From assembly GCA_902805755.1 (NCBI GenBank), contig CADCUA010000483.1:1-6502 (forward strand): DNA of 6,502 bases. Reading direction: 5' to 3'. The notes under the pieces are model-generated. The model searched no databases. It was not told where the DNA came from and saw only the letters and a list, made by a program, of their open reading frames with translations. The stretch comes from an uncultured Lysobacter sp. Its GTDB lineage: Bacteria > Pseudomonadota > Gammaproteobacteria > Xanthomonadales > Xanthomonadaceae. Below are positions 1 to 6,471 of the stretch, one piece after another (position 1 is the first letter of the stretch; the number at the start of each line of letters is the position of its first letter). Made by a program: the position numbers and the translations under genes.

Positions 1-1511
1 GCGGGCGGTCCTTCGAACGCGAACAGCAGGAAGCGTTGGCGCCCGTGATCGATGTTGAGGACCTGCGGCGGCGGCAGCGGACCGACTCTCCCGCATAACG
101 ATCGGTAATGCGCATGGAGATTCTTGTACTCGACCTCGCTCACGGCGACGACGAGCAGCACGGATTGCGCGCCCCACTCGCTGCGCCCGGCGGTTTCCAG
201 CCTCCACAACTTCAGTTGCGGCGCGCGTCCGTGCTTGTGGTTAAGTGGATGGTCCAGCACCGGGATTGAAGCATCGCCAAGCGCGAAGCCCAGCTCCGCC
301 CCGACCTTGAAGTTATCCGCAACCACGCGCGTGCCTGGTGGCATGCGCACCAGCTGCTGCCGTACCGCATCGGCAAGCGGTCCCCAGCCGGCAAAATTGG
401 ACGGATACCATTTCTGCGCCGCGACCTGCGCCCGCAGCAGGGGCACTGAAACCGCCGCGTAATAGCCGAGCATAAGGATAAGTCCGACTCCAGCCAGCAC
501 GGCCGTGGCGACGCGCGTCCAGCGCGGCCACCGATCCAGCAGCCCCGGCAGCAACGGCAGCAGTGCCAGATAGCCGGGCAAGGGCCAGTGGAAGCTCACG
601 CGTTCGGTATCGGCAAAGAACCCGAGCACGAAGAACCCGAGCACGACCAGCAGGCCCAGCAATGCGAAATAGCGCGACGAAGGCAGCGGGCTTCGCCGAG
701 CGCGCCAACCGGCCGCAAGCAACGCCACGAGCAACAGAGGCGTGACCACGGCTGCCTGGATCAGCACGAACAGCGCACCGTCCGCATGGAAGGCCCAAGG
801 GTGGCGATCCACCAGCTGGAAGCGCAGTCCCGCATCGGCGTTGTCGAAGTTCCACGCGACCAGCGGCGCCCAGGCGGACGCCCCGAGCGCGATGGCCGTC
901 CAGACGCGTGGATCGCGCAATGCGCGCCGGCCATCGTTCAACAGCAGCAACGCGAAGAAGCCCACTGCGATGACCGCGATGAAGCGGTAGTGGCTGAGCG
1001 CACCGATCGCGAGCCCGGCCGCCAGTTCGAGCGATGCGCCCGCGCTCACACGGCGCAGCAGCTTTGCGCCCGCATCGGCACACAGCAGCGTTGCCAGCGC
1101 CATCGGCGCATCCGGCAAAGCGAGAATGCCGAGCGTTCCTGCGAGAGGCAGCAGCAAGGTGAATACGCCGGCAAGCCAGCCGTTGCGCTCGCCGAACTCG
1201 CGCGAGGCGATGCGCACGACCACCAACGGCACGAGCGCCGCGAGCAGCAGGAACGGCGCGCGGACGGCGATCAGATGGTTGCCGCCGATCGCGGTGCCGA
1301 GCCGCGTCAGCCACGCGGTCAGTCCCGGCAGGTCGGAATAGGCGGCAGCGAGGTGTTGGCCTTCCTGCCAGTAGAACGCCTCATCCACGAACAGCGGCAG
1401 CATCGCCGCTACGCCAATCTTGACGACCAGGACAGCCCACCACAGCGCCCAGAAACCCACGCGCGCTGTCGCTTCCCTCTGCGCGGCGTGCGCATCCATG
1501 ACTTCCCGCAT
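1..1511 (-). CDS. Membrane glycosyltransferase, GT39/GT83 (ArnT/PMT-like) family, 3'-truncated by window edge
   Basis: Probable inner-membrane enzyme that moves a sugar from a polyprenyl-phosphate donor onto an envelope acceptor; donor and acceptor cannot be told from sequence. The frame is open for 503 codons with no stop before position 1. After a short polar N-terminus comes the first membrane segment (about 19-40), then the acidic signature DEAFYW (43-48) and the loop YSDLPGLTAWL (58-68), matching the family's DExxYW...YxDxPPL region. PDAP follows at 133-136, AWN...FQLVDRHPW at 219-239 and HWPLPGYLALLP at 308-319. About nine further hydrophobic stretches lie up to residue 357. A soluble C-terminal domain, probably periplasmic, starts near 366 (KWYPSNFAGWGPLADAV). 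I chose the ATG at 1511: GAGG lies 10 nt upstream and an in-frame TAG sits just before it. The ATG at 1499 (four codons shorter) is possible. The gene diverges from the MoxR operon. Family assignment is confident, substrate is not. Confidence 0.85.
   Translation of the reverse strand, partial: MREVMDAHAAQREATARVGFWALWWAVLVVKIGVAAMLPLFVDEAFYWQEGQHLAAAYSDLPGLTAWLTRLGTAIGGNHLIAVRAPFLLLAALVPLVVVRIASREFGERNGWLAGVFTLLLPLAGTLGILALPDAPMALATLLCADAGAKLLRRVSAGASLELAAGLAIGALSHYRFIAVIAVGFFALLLLNDGRRALRDPRVWTAIALGASAWAPLVAWNFDNADAGLRFQLVDRHPWAFHADGALFVLIQAAVVTPLLLVALLAAGWRARRSPLPSSRYFALLGLLVVLGFFVLGFFADTERVSFHWPLPGYLALLPLLPGLLDRWPRWTRVATAVLAGVGLILMLGYYAAVSVPLLRAQVAAQKWYPSNFAGWGPLADAVRQQLVRMPPGTRVVADNFKVGAELGFALGDASIPVLDHPLNHKHGRAPQLKLWRLETAGRSEWGAQSVLLVVAVSEVEYKNLHAHYRSLCGRVGPLPPPQVLNIDHGRQRFLLFAFEGPP
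615..644 (-). repeat. In-frame tandem duplication of a 15-bp unit within the glycosyltransferase gene
   Basis: Two adjacent 15-bp units (615-629 and 630-644) match at 14 of 15 positions on the plus strand; they differ only in the first base. On the coding strand they encode VLGFF twice (residues 290-299). This lies in a hydrophobic segment just before the conserved HWPLPGYL motif. The repeat adds five residues to a membrane helix without breaking the frame. It looks like a slippage-type duplication, but chance repetition in a hydrophobic low-complexity stretch cannot be excluded. Confidence 0.7.
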
Positions 1512-1527
1512 CGGGATGTGACCTCGC

Positions 1528-1533
1528 TACACT
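1528..1533 (+). promoter_or_regulatory. Possible -10 element of the MoxR-DUF58-tgpA operon
   Basis: TACACT matches the sigma-70 consensus TATAAT at four of six positions. It is the best candidate in the 46-bp divergent gap. Transcription starting 6-8 nt downstream would begin near 1540 and give a short leader carrying the AGGAG at 1546-1550. No convincing -35 hexamer lies 16-18 nt upstream (CCCGCA is there), so the call is tentative. Confidence 0.2.
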
Positions 1534-1545
1534 CGAATGACGATC

Positions 1546-1550
1546 AGGAG
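1546..1550 (+). promoter_or_regulatory. Shine-Dalgarno site fixing the MoxR start
   Basis: AGGAG lies 7 nt before the ATG at 1558. It selects that start over the in-frame ATG at 1537, which precedes this site and would need an mRNA starting further upstream. Confidence 0.75.
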
Positions 1551-1557
1551 ATATGCG

Positions 1558-2511
1558 ATGGCGGCACCCCCTTCGGCGGCGGCAATGCTAACTGATGAGC
1601 TGCGCGGCGCCCTTGACCGTGCACAGACGCAGGTCAATTCGCTGGTGCTGGGCAAGTCGCGCGAAGTGCGGCTCGCGTTCGTTGCAATGCTGTCCGATGG
1701 CCATCTGCTGATCGAGGACCTGCCTGGGCTGGGCAAGACGACGCTTGCGCATGCGCTCGCCGCTACGCTCGGGCTGGATTTCCAGCGTGTGCAGTTCACG
1801 TCCGACCTGTTGCCCGCCGATGTGCTCGGCGTGTCGGTGTTCGATGCCGCGGCCCGCCGGTTCGAATTCCATCCGGGTCCGGTGTTCACCCAGGTTCTGC
1901 TCGCGGATGAAATCAACCGCGCACCACCGCGCACGCAGAGCGCGCTGCTCGAAGCGATGGCCGAGCACCAGGTGACCGTGGATGGCGTGACCCGTCCATT
2001 GCCGGATCCGTTCTTCGTCATTGCAACGCAGAACCCGGTCGATCTGTCGGGCACCTACCCCTTGCCCGATTCGCAGCTCGACCGCTTCCTGCTGCGCCTG
2101 GCGCTGGGCTATCCGGACGAGGCCGCCGAACGCGACCTCCTGGCGGGCACCGATCGGCGCTCCATGATCGCCAAGGTCCAGCCGGCCCTGCACACCGCGG
2201 ATGTCGTGGCACTCAGGCAGGCGGTGAGCAACGTGCATGCGAGTGAAGCTCTGGTGGCGTATGTGCAGTCACTGCTCGCGCGCAGCCGCAAGCATCCGGG
2301 CGTGCGTGTCGGGCTGTCGCCGCGTGCCGGGCTTGCATTGCTGCGCGCAGCCCGCGCCCATGCGCTGCTGCTCGGACGCGGGCATGTGGTGCCGGAGGAT
2401 GTGCAGGCGCTGTTCGACGTCGTCGCCTCCCATCGCCTGGTTGGCGAAGCACAGTCGGGCCCGACGGCCGCCCTCGCGCGCTCGATCCTGCACGCGGTGC
2501 CGGTGGACTGA
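1558..2511 (+). CDS. MoxR-family AAA+ ATPase
   Basis: Cytoplasmic AAA+ ATPase of the MoxR family, thought to act as a chaperone-like remodeler of partner proteins, often with von Willebrand-like or DUF58 partners. The protein has 317 residues, a normal MoxR length. Motifs run in the expected order: Walker A DLPGLGKTT (54-62), the FTSDLLPADVLG segment (80-91), Walker B VLLADEIN (113-120), the RAPPRTQSALLEAM helix (121-134), sensor-1 region IATQNP (155-160), and QLDRF (173-177) with the probable arginine finger. The C-terminal lid includes SPRAGLALLRAARAHALLLGR (254-274) and PEDV (279-282). All nucleotide-binding residues appear intact. The start at 1558 rests on AGGAG 7 nt upstream; a start at 1537 would add seven residues. 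This is the first gene of an operon, with the DUF58 gene beginning 3 bp after its stop, so it is probably cotranscribed and its product probably acts on the DUF58 or TgpA protein. Confidence 0.95.
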   Translation: MAAPPSAAAMLTDELRGALDRAQTQVNSLVLGKSREVRLAFVAMLSDGHLLIEDLPGLGKTTLAHALAATLGLDFQRVQFTSDLLPADVLGVSVFDAAARRFEFHPGPVFTQVLLADEINRAPPRTQSALLEAMAEHQVTVDGVTRPLPDPFFVIATQNPVDLSGTYPLPDSQLDRFLLRLALGYPDEAAERDLLAGTDRRSMIAKVQPALHTADVVALRQAVSNVHASEALVAYVQSLLARSRKHPGVRVGLSPRAGLALLRAARAHALLLGRGHVVPEDVQALFDVVASHRLVGEAQSGPTAALARSILHAVPVD

Positions 2512-2514
2512 TCG

Positions 2515-3477
2515 GTGCACTGGCCTGGCCTGCCCTGGCGAAGCTGGATGCGGGCGCTGACCCGACCGCGCGACCCCGAGCCGCTGCCCGCGGCATTCGA
2601 CCGCCGCCGCATCTATGTGCTGCCCACCCGCTTCGGCGTCTTTTACGGCGTGCTGCTGTTCGTGATGCTGGGCGGCGCGTTGAATTACAACAACAACCCG
2701 GGTTTGCTGCTCGGGCTGGTGCTGGTCGGCGCGGGCCTGGCCAGCCTGTTTTCTGGCCAGCAGCAACTGACCGATCTGCGCGTCGTCGCAGTCGACGCCA
2801 CCCCGGTGCCTGCAGGAACGCCGCTGCAGGTACGCGTGCATGCGCAGGCCGATGCATCGCGTGTTCGTCGCGGGCTCAGCGTCGATGTCGACGGGAGGGC
2901 AACACCGGCTGCGGTCCTGAACCTGGTCGACGGCGCCGGCGAGGCCGTGCTTTCGATGCCCACGGAGCGACGTGGCTGGTTCGACATTCCACGCCTTCGC
3001 ATCTCCACTGTGCGGCCGCTGGGGCTTGCACGCGCCTGGGCCTATGCGTGGCCGGACACGCCGTTGCTCGTGTATCCCGCGCCCGAACCGAACGGCCCGC
3101 CGCTGCCCGAGGGCCAAGGGGACGCGGCGCAGTCGCGGCTGCACCCGAGCGGCGACGACGTCCATCACCTGCGCGCGTATCGCACCGGGGACGGGCGCCG
3201 CGCGATCGCCTGGAAACACTCGGCGCGTCGCGACACGCTGCTGGTTCGCGAATACGAGCAGCCGCTAGGCACCGACATCGTGCTCGACTGGAGCCGGCTG
3301 GGCCCGTTATCCGTCGAGGCACGCATCGCGCGACTGGCCCGATGGGTTGACGAAGCCGAGCGCGACGGTCGTCGCTATCGCCTGATCGTCACCGGGCAGG
3401 CCGATATCGGCCCGGATCACGGCAACGCGCATCGCCACGCCTGCCTGCGTACTCTCGCCCTGCTGCCTTATGGCTGA
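2515..3477 (+). CDS. DUF58 domain membrane protein
   Basis: Membrane-anchored DUF58 protein of 320 residues, the usual partner of MoxR ATPases; its biochemical role is not established. After a short cytoplasmic N-terminus come two close hydrophobic segments (about 40-54 and 62-80) separated by NYNNNP (57-62), typical of these proteins. A beta-rich region follows, with RRGWFDIPRLRISTVRPLGLARAW (152-175), resembling the family's RRG...R..ST..PLGL pattern. The DUF58 core is GDDVHHLRAYRTGDGRRAIAWKHSARRDTLLVREYE (213-248), containing the hallmark GDD...LR.YR.GD...I.WK.SAR. DIVLDW (254-259) resembles the start of a von Willebrand-like fold. The start is GTG at 2515, 3 bp after the MoxR stop, with a weak GGTGGA upstream; an in-frame ATG at 2548 would shorten it by 11 residues. 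The end overlaps tgpA by 8 bp. Translational coupling to both neighbours is likely. Confidence 0.92.
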   Translation: MHWPGLPWRSWMRALTRPRDPEPLPAAFDRRRIYVLPTRFGVFYGVLLFVMLGGALNYNNNPGLLLGLVLVGAGLASLFSGQQQLTDLRVVAVDATPVPAGTPLQVRVHAQADASRVRRGLSVDVDGRATPAAVLNLVDGAGEAVLSMPTERRGWFDIPRLRISTVRPLGLARAWAYAWPDTPLLVYPAPEPNGPPLPEGQGDAAQSRLHPSGDDVHHLRAYRTGDGRRAIAWKHSARRDTLLVREYEQPLGTDIVLDWSRLGPLSVEARIARLARWVDEAERDGRRYRLIVTGQADIGPDHGNAHRHACLRTLALLPYG

Positions 3478-5437
3478 GGCCGTCACCCCGAAACTTGACG
3501 CCGGAAGCCGCCACTGGGCGGTGATGACGGGCGCTGTATGCCTGCTGCCTCTGCTGCTGCAACTGCCGCCCGCGATTGCATTCGCATTGGCCACGTCCGC
3601 CATCGGAATGATCGCGTTCGCGTGGGCTCGTCCGGTGCCTTCAACGCTGCGCGCGCTTGTGGCAGTCGGATTGATCGCGCTGGTGCTCAGCCTGTCGGGC
3701 TTCCGGCTGGGACGCGACACGGGCGCGGCCCTGCTCGCGGCGATGATCGCGATCAAACCTGCCGAGACCTTCAGCCTGCGCGATGCACGCAGCCTGATCG
3801 GTTTCGGATTGTTCGCGCCGTTCTCGGCCTTCCTGCTCGACCAGGGGCCGCTGACGCTCCTGCTCGGCCTGGTGGCGACGCTGGCCGCCCTGGGGACGCT
3901 GCAGCGGCTTGCGGACATGGAATCCGGCGAAACGCCCTCGCTCCCGCTGTGGCAACGCAGCCTCGCGATCGCCCGGCTGATCGGCCTCGGGCTGCCGCTG
4001 ACGCTGGCGGTGTTCTGGCTGTTTCCACGGCTGGGGTCGCCGATCTGGGGCGTGCCGGATCGCGCGGTCGCCCGACCTGGACTGTCCGAGGAGATGAGCC
4101 CGGGCGAATGGGTGGACCTGCTCAATGATGAAACAGTGACCCTGCGCGTGCAGTTCTTCGGGGCGACGCCCTCGCAATCGCAGATGTACTGGCGCGGCCC
4201 GGTGCTGTGGGACTTCGACGGCATCACCTGGCGCACCGCGCGCTGGCTGCGCAGCCTGCCGGCGCCACCCGTCACGACGGCCCCGGCGCCGGTGTGGGAC
4301 TACGAGATGGAGGTGGAACCGACGGATCGACGCTATCTCGTCGCGCTTGAACTGCCGACCACGGTCCCCGTCGGCAGTCACCTGTCCATTGACCATACGA
4401 TGTACGTGCCGCAGCCGCTCGGCGCGCTGACGCGCTGGCGCTTGCAGGCTCGCCCGCCACAGAGCGTCCAAGCCAAACTGCCGCGCGAACTGCGCGCGAT
4501 GGCGCTGACGTTGCCTGCCGGCTTCAATCCGCGAACCGTCGCGCTGGGCCAACAATGGCGGCGCGACGCCGGCGAGGACGACGCCGCCGTCGTGCAACGC
4601 GCGCTGGCCTGGATACGCGCGGACTTCGCCTATTCGCTGTCGCCGCCACGGACCGGACGCAATTCGGTCGACGAGTTCCTGTTCGATCACCAGATCGGTT
4701 TCTGCGAGCATTTCGCCTCGGGCTTCGCGGTGCTCATGCGTGCGGCCGGCATTCCGACCCGGATCGTCACCGGCTATGCGGGCGGTTACCGCAACCCGAT
4801 TGGAGGCTACTGGTTCGTGCGCCGCTCCGACGCGCATTCGTGGACCGAGGTCTGGTTGCCGCAGCGCGGCTGGGTCCGCGTCGATCCCACTGCTGCCGTC
4901 GCGCCGGAAAACATCTACGACACGCTGGCGGACCGAGCGCCGGGCGCCAGCGGCGCGTTCGGCGGGCTGGGCGGTGCGGCGTCGGTGATCCACGTGAGTG
5001 ACTACCTGCGCCGGGGCTGGAACGATTTCGTGCTCGGCTTCGACGCCGGACGCCAGGCGCGCATGCTGCAGTCGCTTGGCATCGATCGCCTGACACCGAT
5101 GACGCTCGTTCTCTTGTTTGCGCTCGCTGCCACGCTGGCACTTTTATGGATGCTCTGGATCGGCAACCGCGCCCCGCGCGAAGCCGACCCGCTCCTGCGT
5201 GAATGGCACCGGCTCAACGCGCGCTACGCCGCAATCGGGCTCGGCCGGGAACCTCACGAACCCGCGGGTCACTGGGCCGATCGCGTCGCAACCGCACGAC
5301 CTGATGTCGCCGAAGCGCTGCAGGCACTCACCCGCCGTTTCATTACCCGGCGCTACGCTCCGGGTGAGCCCATCGGAGGCCGTTCCCGCGAACTGGTCCG
5401 CGACCTGCGAGCCCATCGCCCTCCCAAGGCCCGCTGA
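3470..5437 (+). CDS. tgpA: TgpA-type membrane transglutaminase-like protein (DUF3488, transglutaminase core, C-terminal membrane anchor)
   Basis: Inner-membrane protein of 655 residues, normal for the TgpA family. It has six or seven N-terminal membrane segments (about 18-34, 36-52, 60-77, 84-96, 107-125, 127-144, 167-186), a periplasmic region, a transglutaminase-like domain, a C-terminal helix (543-564) and a cytoplasmic tail resembling DUF4129. YWRGPVLWDFDGITWR (240-255) fits the DUF3488 region. The catalytic triad is visible: Cys412 in GFCEHFASGFA, His456 in DAHSWTEVW, and Asp472 in VRVDPTAAV. PTRIVTGYAGG (429-439) is the usual strand between Cys and His. The family includes Pseudomonas aeruginosa TgpA, reported as important for viability; its natural substrate is unresolved, and whether it cross-links or cleaves amide bonds is uncertain. 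The ATG at 3470 lies inside the DUF58 gene, 8 bp before that gene's end, with no clear ribosome binding site, so translation is probably coupled. Confidence 0.95.
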   Translation: MAEAVTPKLDAGSRHWAVMTGAVCLLPLLLQLPPAIAFALATSAIGMIAFAWARPVPSTLRALVAVGLIALVLSLSGFRLGRDTGAALLAAMIAIKPAETFSLRDARSLIGFGLFAPFSAFLLDQGPLTLLLGLVATLAALGTLQRLADMESGETPSLPLWQRSLAIARLIGLGLPLTLAVFWLFPRLGSPIWGVPDRAVARPGLSEEMSPGEWVDLLNDETVTLRVQFFGATPSQSQMYWRGPVLWDFDGITWRTARWLRSLPAPPVTTAPAPVWDYEMEVEPTDRRYLVALELPTTVPVGSHLSIDHTMYVPQPLGALTRWRLQARPPQSVQAKLPRELRAMALTLPAGFNPRTVALGQQWRRDAGEDDAAVVQRALAWIRADFAYSLSPPRTGRNSVDEFLFDHQIGFCEHFASGFAVLMRAAGIPTRIVTGYAGGYRNPIGGYWFVRRSDAHSWTEVWLPQRGWVRVDPTAAVAPENIYDTLADRAPGASGAFGGLGGAASVIHVSDYLRRGWNDFVLGFDAGRQARMLQSLGIDRLTPMTLVLLFALAATLALLWMLWIGNRAPREADPLLREWHRLNARYAAIGLGREPHEPAGHWADRVATARPDVAEALQALTRRFITRRYAPGEPIGGRSRELVRDLRAHRPPKAR

Positions 5438-5439
5438 CA

Positions 5440-5456
5440 CCGCGCATGAGGCGCGG
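5440..5456 (+). terminator. GC-rich hairpin just after tgpA; uncertain terminator
   Basis: CCGCGC (5440-5445), loop ATGAG and GCGCGG (5451-5456) form a perfect 6-bp stem beginning two bases after the tgpA stop. No T-run follows, so it does not look like a standard intrinsic terminator. It might protect the 3' end or attenuate readthrough into slp. In DNA this GC-rich it may also be chance. Confidence 0.25.
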
Positions 5457-5503
5457 CGACCCCGCCAGGACGCCTTGCTCCGCGTACCCACAGGAGAGGA
5501 CCG

Positions 5504-5989
5504 ATGAACACTCGTCTTGCCATCGTCGCGCTTGCCGGCGCCATGCTGGCGGCCTGCGCCTCGCAGCCCAGGCCGCTGCAGGGCGCATTCGCGCAGATCA
5601 CGCCGCGCGATGCGGCCACCACCGACAGCACCGGCGCGATGGTGCGCTGGGGCGGCCGCATCGTGCAGGTCGAACCGCAGGCAAACCGCACGTGCTTCGA
5701 GATGATCTCGACGCGCCTCGACACCTATGCCCGTCCGTACTGGGCGAGCGACGACACCGGCGGGCGCTTCATTGCATGCCGCACGGGCTTCTATGACCCG
5801 GCGGTGTTCGAGAAGAACCGCGAAGTGACCTTCACCGGTCGTGTCGAGGGGTACGAGAACCGACGCATCGGGCAGTACGACTATCGCTTCCCGCGCATGG
5901 AGGCCCAGACCGTCTACCTGTGGCCCGTACGCGAACGCGTCGATGTGGTGACGCGCCCGGCTCCCTGGCCGTGGTGGGGCTGGTGGTAA
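5504..5989 (+). CDS. slp: Slp-family outer-membrane lipoprotein
   Basis: Probable outer-membrane lipoprotein of the Slp family. Escherichia coli Slp is a starvation-inducible member; the molecular function is unknown. The protein has 161 residues. It starts with a short signal peptide, MNTRLAIVALAGAML, and a lipobox LAAC (15-18) that makes Cys18 the lipidated residue. The residue after it is Ala, not Asp, which fits outer-membrane sorting. The Slp core is recognisable: MVRWGGRIVQVEP (46-58), STRLDTYARP (69-78), GGRFIACRTGFYDPAVFEKNREVTFTGRV (86-114), and IGQYDYRFPRMEAQTVYLWP (122-141). Two further cysteines (Cys64, Cys92) lie in the mature domain, and the tail ends PWPWWGWW, rich in tryptophan. 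The start is clear: AGGAG at 5492-5496, 7 nt before ATG. The gene lies 66 bp after tgpA on the same strand. I see no strong promoter in the gap, so it may be cotranscribed or have its own weak promoter. Confidence 0.88.
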   Translation: MNTRLAIVALAGAMLAACASQPRPLQGAFAQITPRDAATTDSTGAMVRWGGRIVQVEPQANRTCFEMISTRLDTYARPYWASDDTGGRFIACRTGFYDPAVFEKNREVTFTGRVEGYENRRIGQYDYRFPRMEAQTVYLWPVRERVDVVTRPAPWPWWGWW

Positions 5990-6043
5990 GACTGGACAGG
6001 ACATGACGGAAGCGGGCGGCGCCCCGGTGCTGCCCGTATGCCG

Positions 6044-6069
6044 GGTGCCGGTGGCACGTCGGCACCTTT
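6044..6069 (+). terminator. Possible intrinsic terminator after slp
   Basis: GGTGCCG (6044-6050) pairs perfectly with CGGCACC (6060-6066) around a 9-nt loop, and TTT follows. The loop also allows a competing small hairpin, GTGCC-GGT-GGCAC (6045-6057). The T-tract is only three bases, so this is a weak candidate. It lies in the 131-bp gap between the convergent slp and HIT genes, where a terminator would be expected. On the minus strand no T-run follows the hairpin. Confidence 0.35.
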
Positions 6070-6120
6070 GCACAAGGCCTGTCTAACCCGCGACTGCACC
6101 GACGGCATCCGTTGATTCCG

Positions 6121-6471
6121 TTACTTGCGAACACCGAACGACCCCAGCGGTGCGCCCGCAAGCAGATGCAGGTGCATCTGGAATACCGTCTGGCCGCCAT
6201 CGGCATTGCAGTTCATCACCACGCGGTAGCCGTCTTCGGCTAATCCCTGCTCACGTGCATGGTTTGCCGCGGCGAGCATCAGCCGCCCTGCCAGCTCGGC
6301 CTGCGACGGCTGTAAGTCGTCCAGCGTCGGTATCGTTTCCTTCGGCACGAACAGCACGTGCACGGGCGCTTGTGGCGCGACGTCGCGGAACGCGATCAGA
6401 TGCTCGTCCTCGTACACGATATCGGCCGGAATCTCCCGACGGATGATCTTGTGGAAGATGGTGTCGGACAT
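6121..6471 (-). CDS. HIT-family nucleotide-binding protein (HinT-like) with altered histidine triad
   Basis: Small cytoplasmic protein of the histidine-triad superfamily, HinT branch, which hydrolyses purine nucleoside phosphoramidates and acyl-AMP-type compounds. Its 116 residues are normal for the branch. MSDTIFHKIIRREIPADIVYEDEHLIAFRD (1-30) and the AFRDVAPQAPVHVLFVPKE segment (27-45) are typical. GYRVVMNCNADGGQTVF (81-97) leads into the triad region. There the sequence reads QMHLHLL (98-104): Gln98 replaces the first histidine, while His100, the expected nucleophile, and His102 are kept. The Gln codon is CAG, one base from a His codon. The start is supported by GGAGG (6478-6482 on the complementary strand) 6 nt before ATG. 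It converges with slp. Activity may be retained because the middle histidine is intact, but this is inference. Confidence 0.92.
   Translation of the reverse strand: MSDTIFHKIIRREIPADIVYEDEHLIAFRDVAPQAPVHVLFVPKETIPTLDDLQPSQAELAGRLMLAAANHAREQGLAEDGYRVVMNCNADGGQTVFQMHLHLLAGAPLGSFGVRK

Noticed and set aside
313..1314. 333-codon minus-strand open frame within the glycosyltransferase region
   Set aside because: It is an off-frame shadow. The true frame on the same strand is open from 1511 to the window edge and carries the family motifs; this one is Arg/Ala-rich without them.
1537..1557. Upstream ATG at 1537 as the MoxR start
   Set aside because: It precedes the AGGAG at 1546-1550 and has no ribosome binding site of its own. 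The ATG at 1558 has ideal spacing and gives a normal MoxR length.
588..1595. 335-codon plus-strand open frame opposite the glycosyltransferase
   Set aside because: The product is a low-complexity Arg/Gln/Glu-rich sequence with no family resemblance, while the minus-strand frame has a clear membrane-enzyme pattern and conserved motifs.
2269..3219. 316-codon minus-strand open frame opposite the MoxR and DUF58 genes
   Set aside because: It spans the junction of two well-supported genes in antisense and has compositionally biased, domain-free sequence.
3307..4275. 322-codon minus-strand open frame opposite the DUF58/tgpA junction
   Set aside because: It is Ser/Arg-rich with no domain pattern and is antisense to two confident genes.
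3641..4993. 450-codon open frame on the minus strand opposite tgpA
   Set aside because: It lies fully antisense to a gene with intact catalytic motifs. Its translation is Arg/Gln/Ala-rich with no recognisable domain. Long antisense frames are expected in DNA this GC-rich.
6106..6117. Small inverted repeat ACGG-CAT-CCGT just downstream of the HIT stop
   Set aside because: A 4-bp stem with no T-run on either side is too weak to call a terminator.
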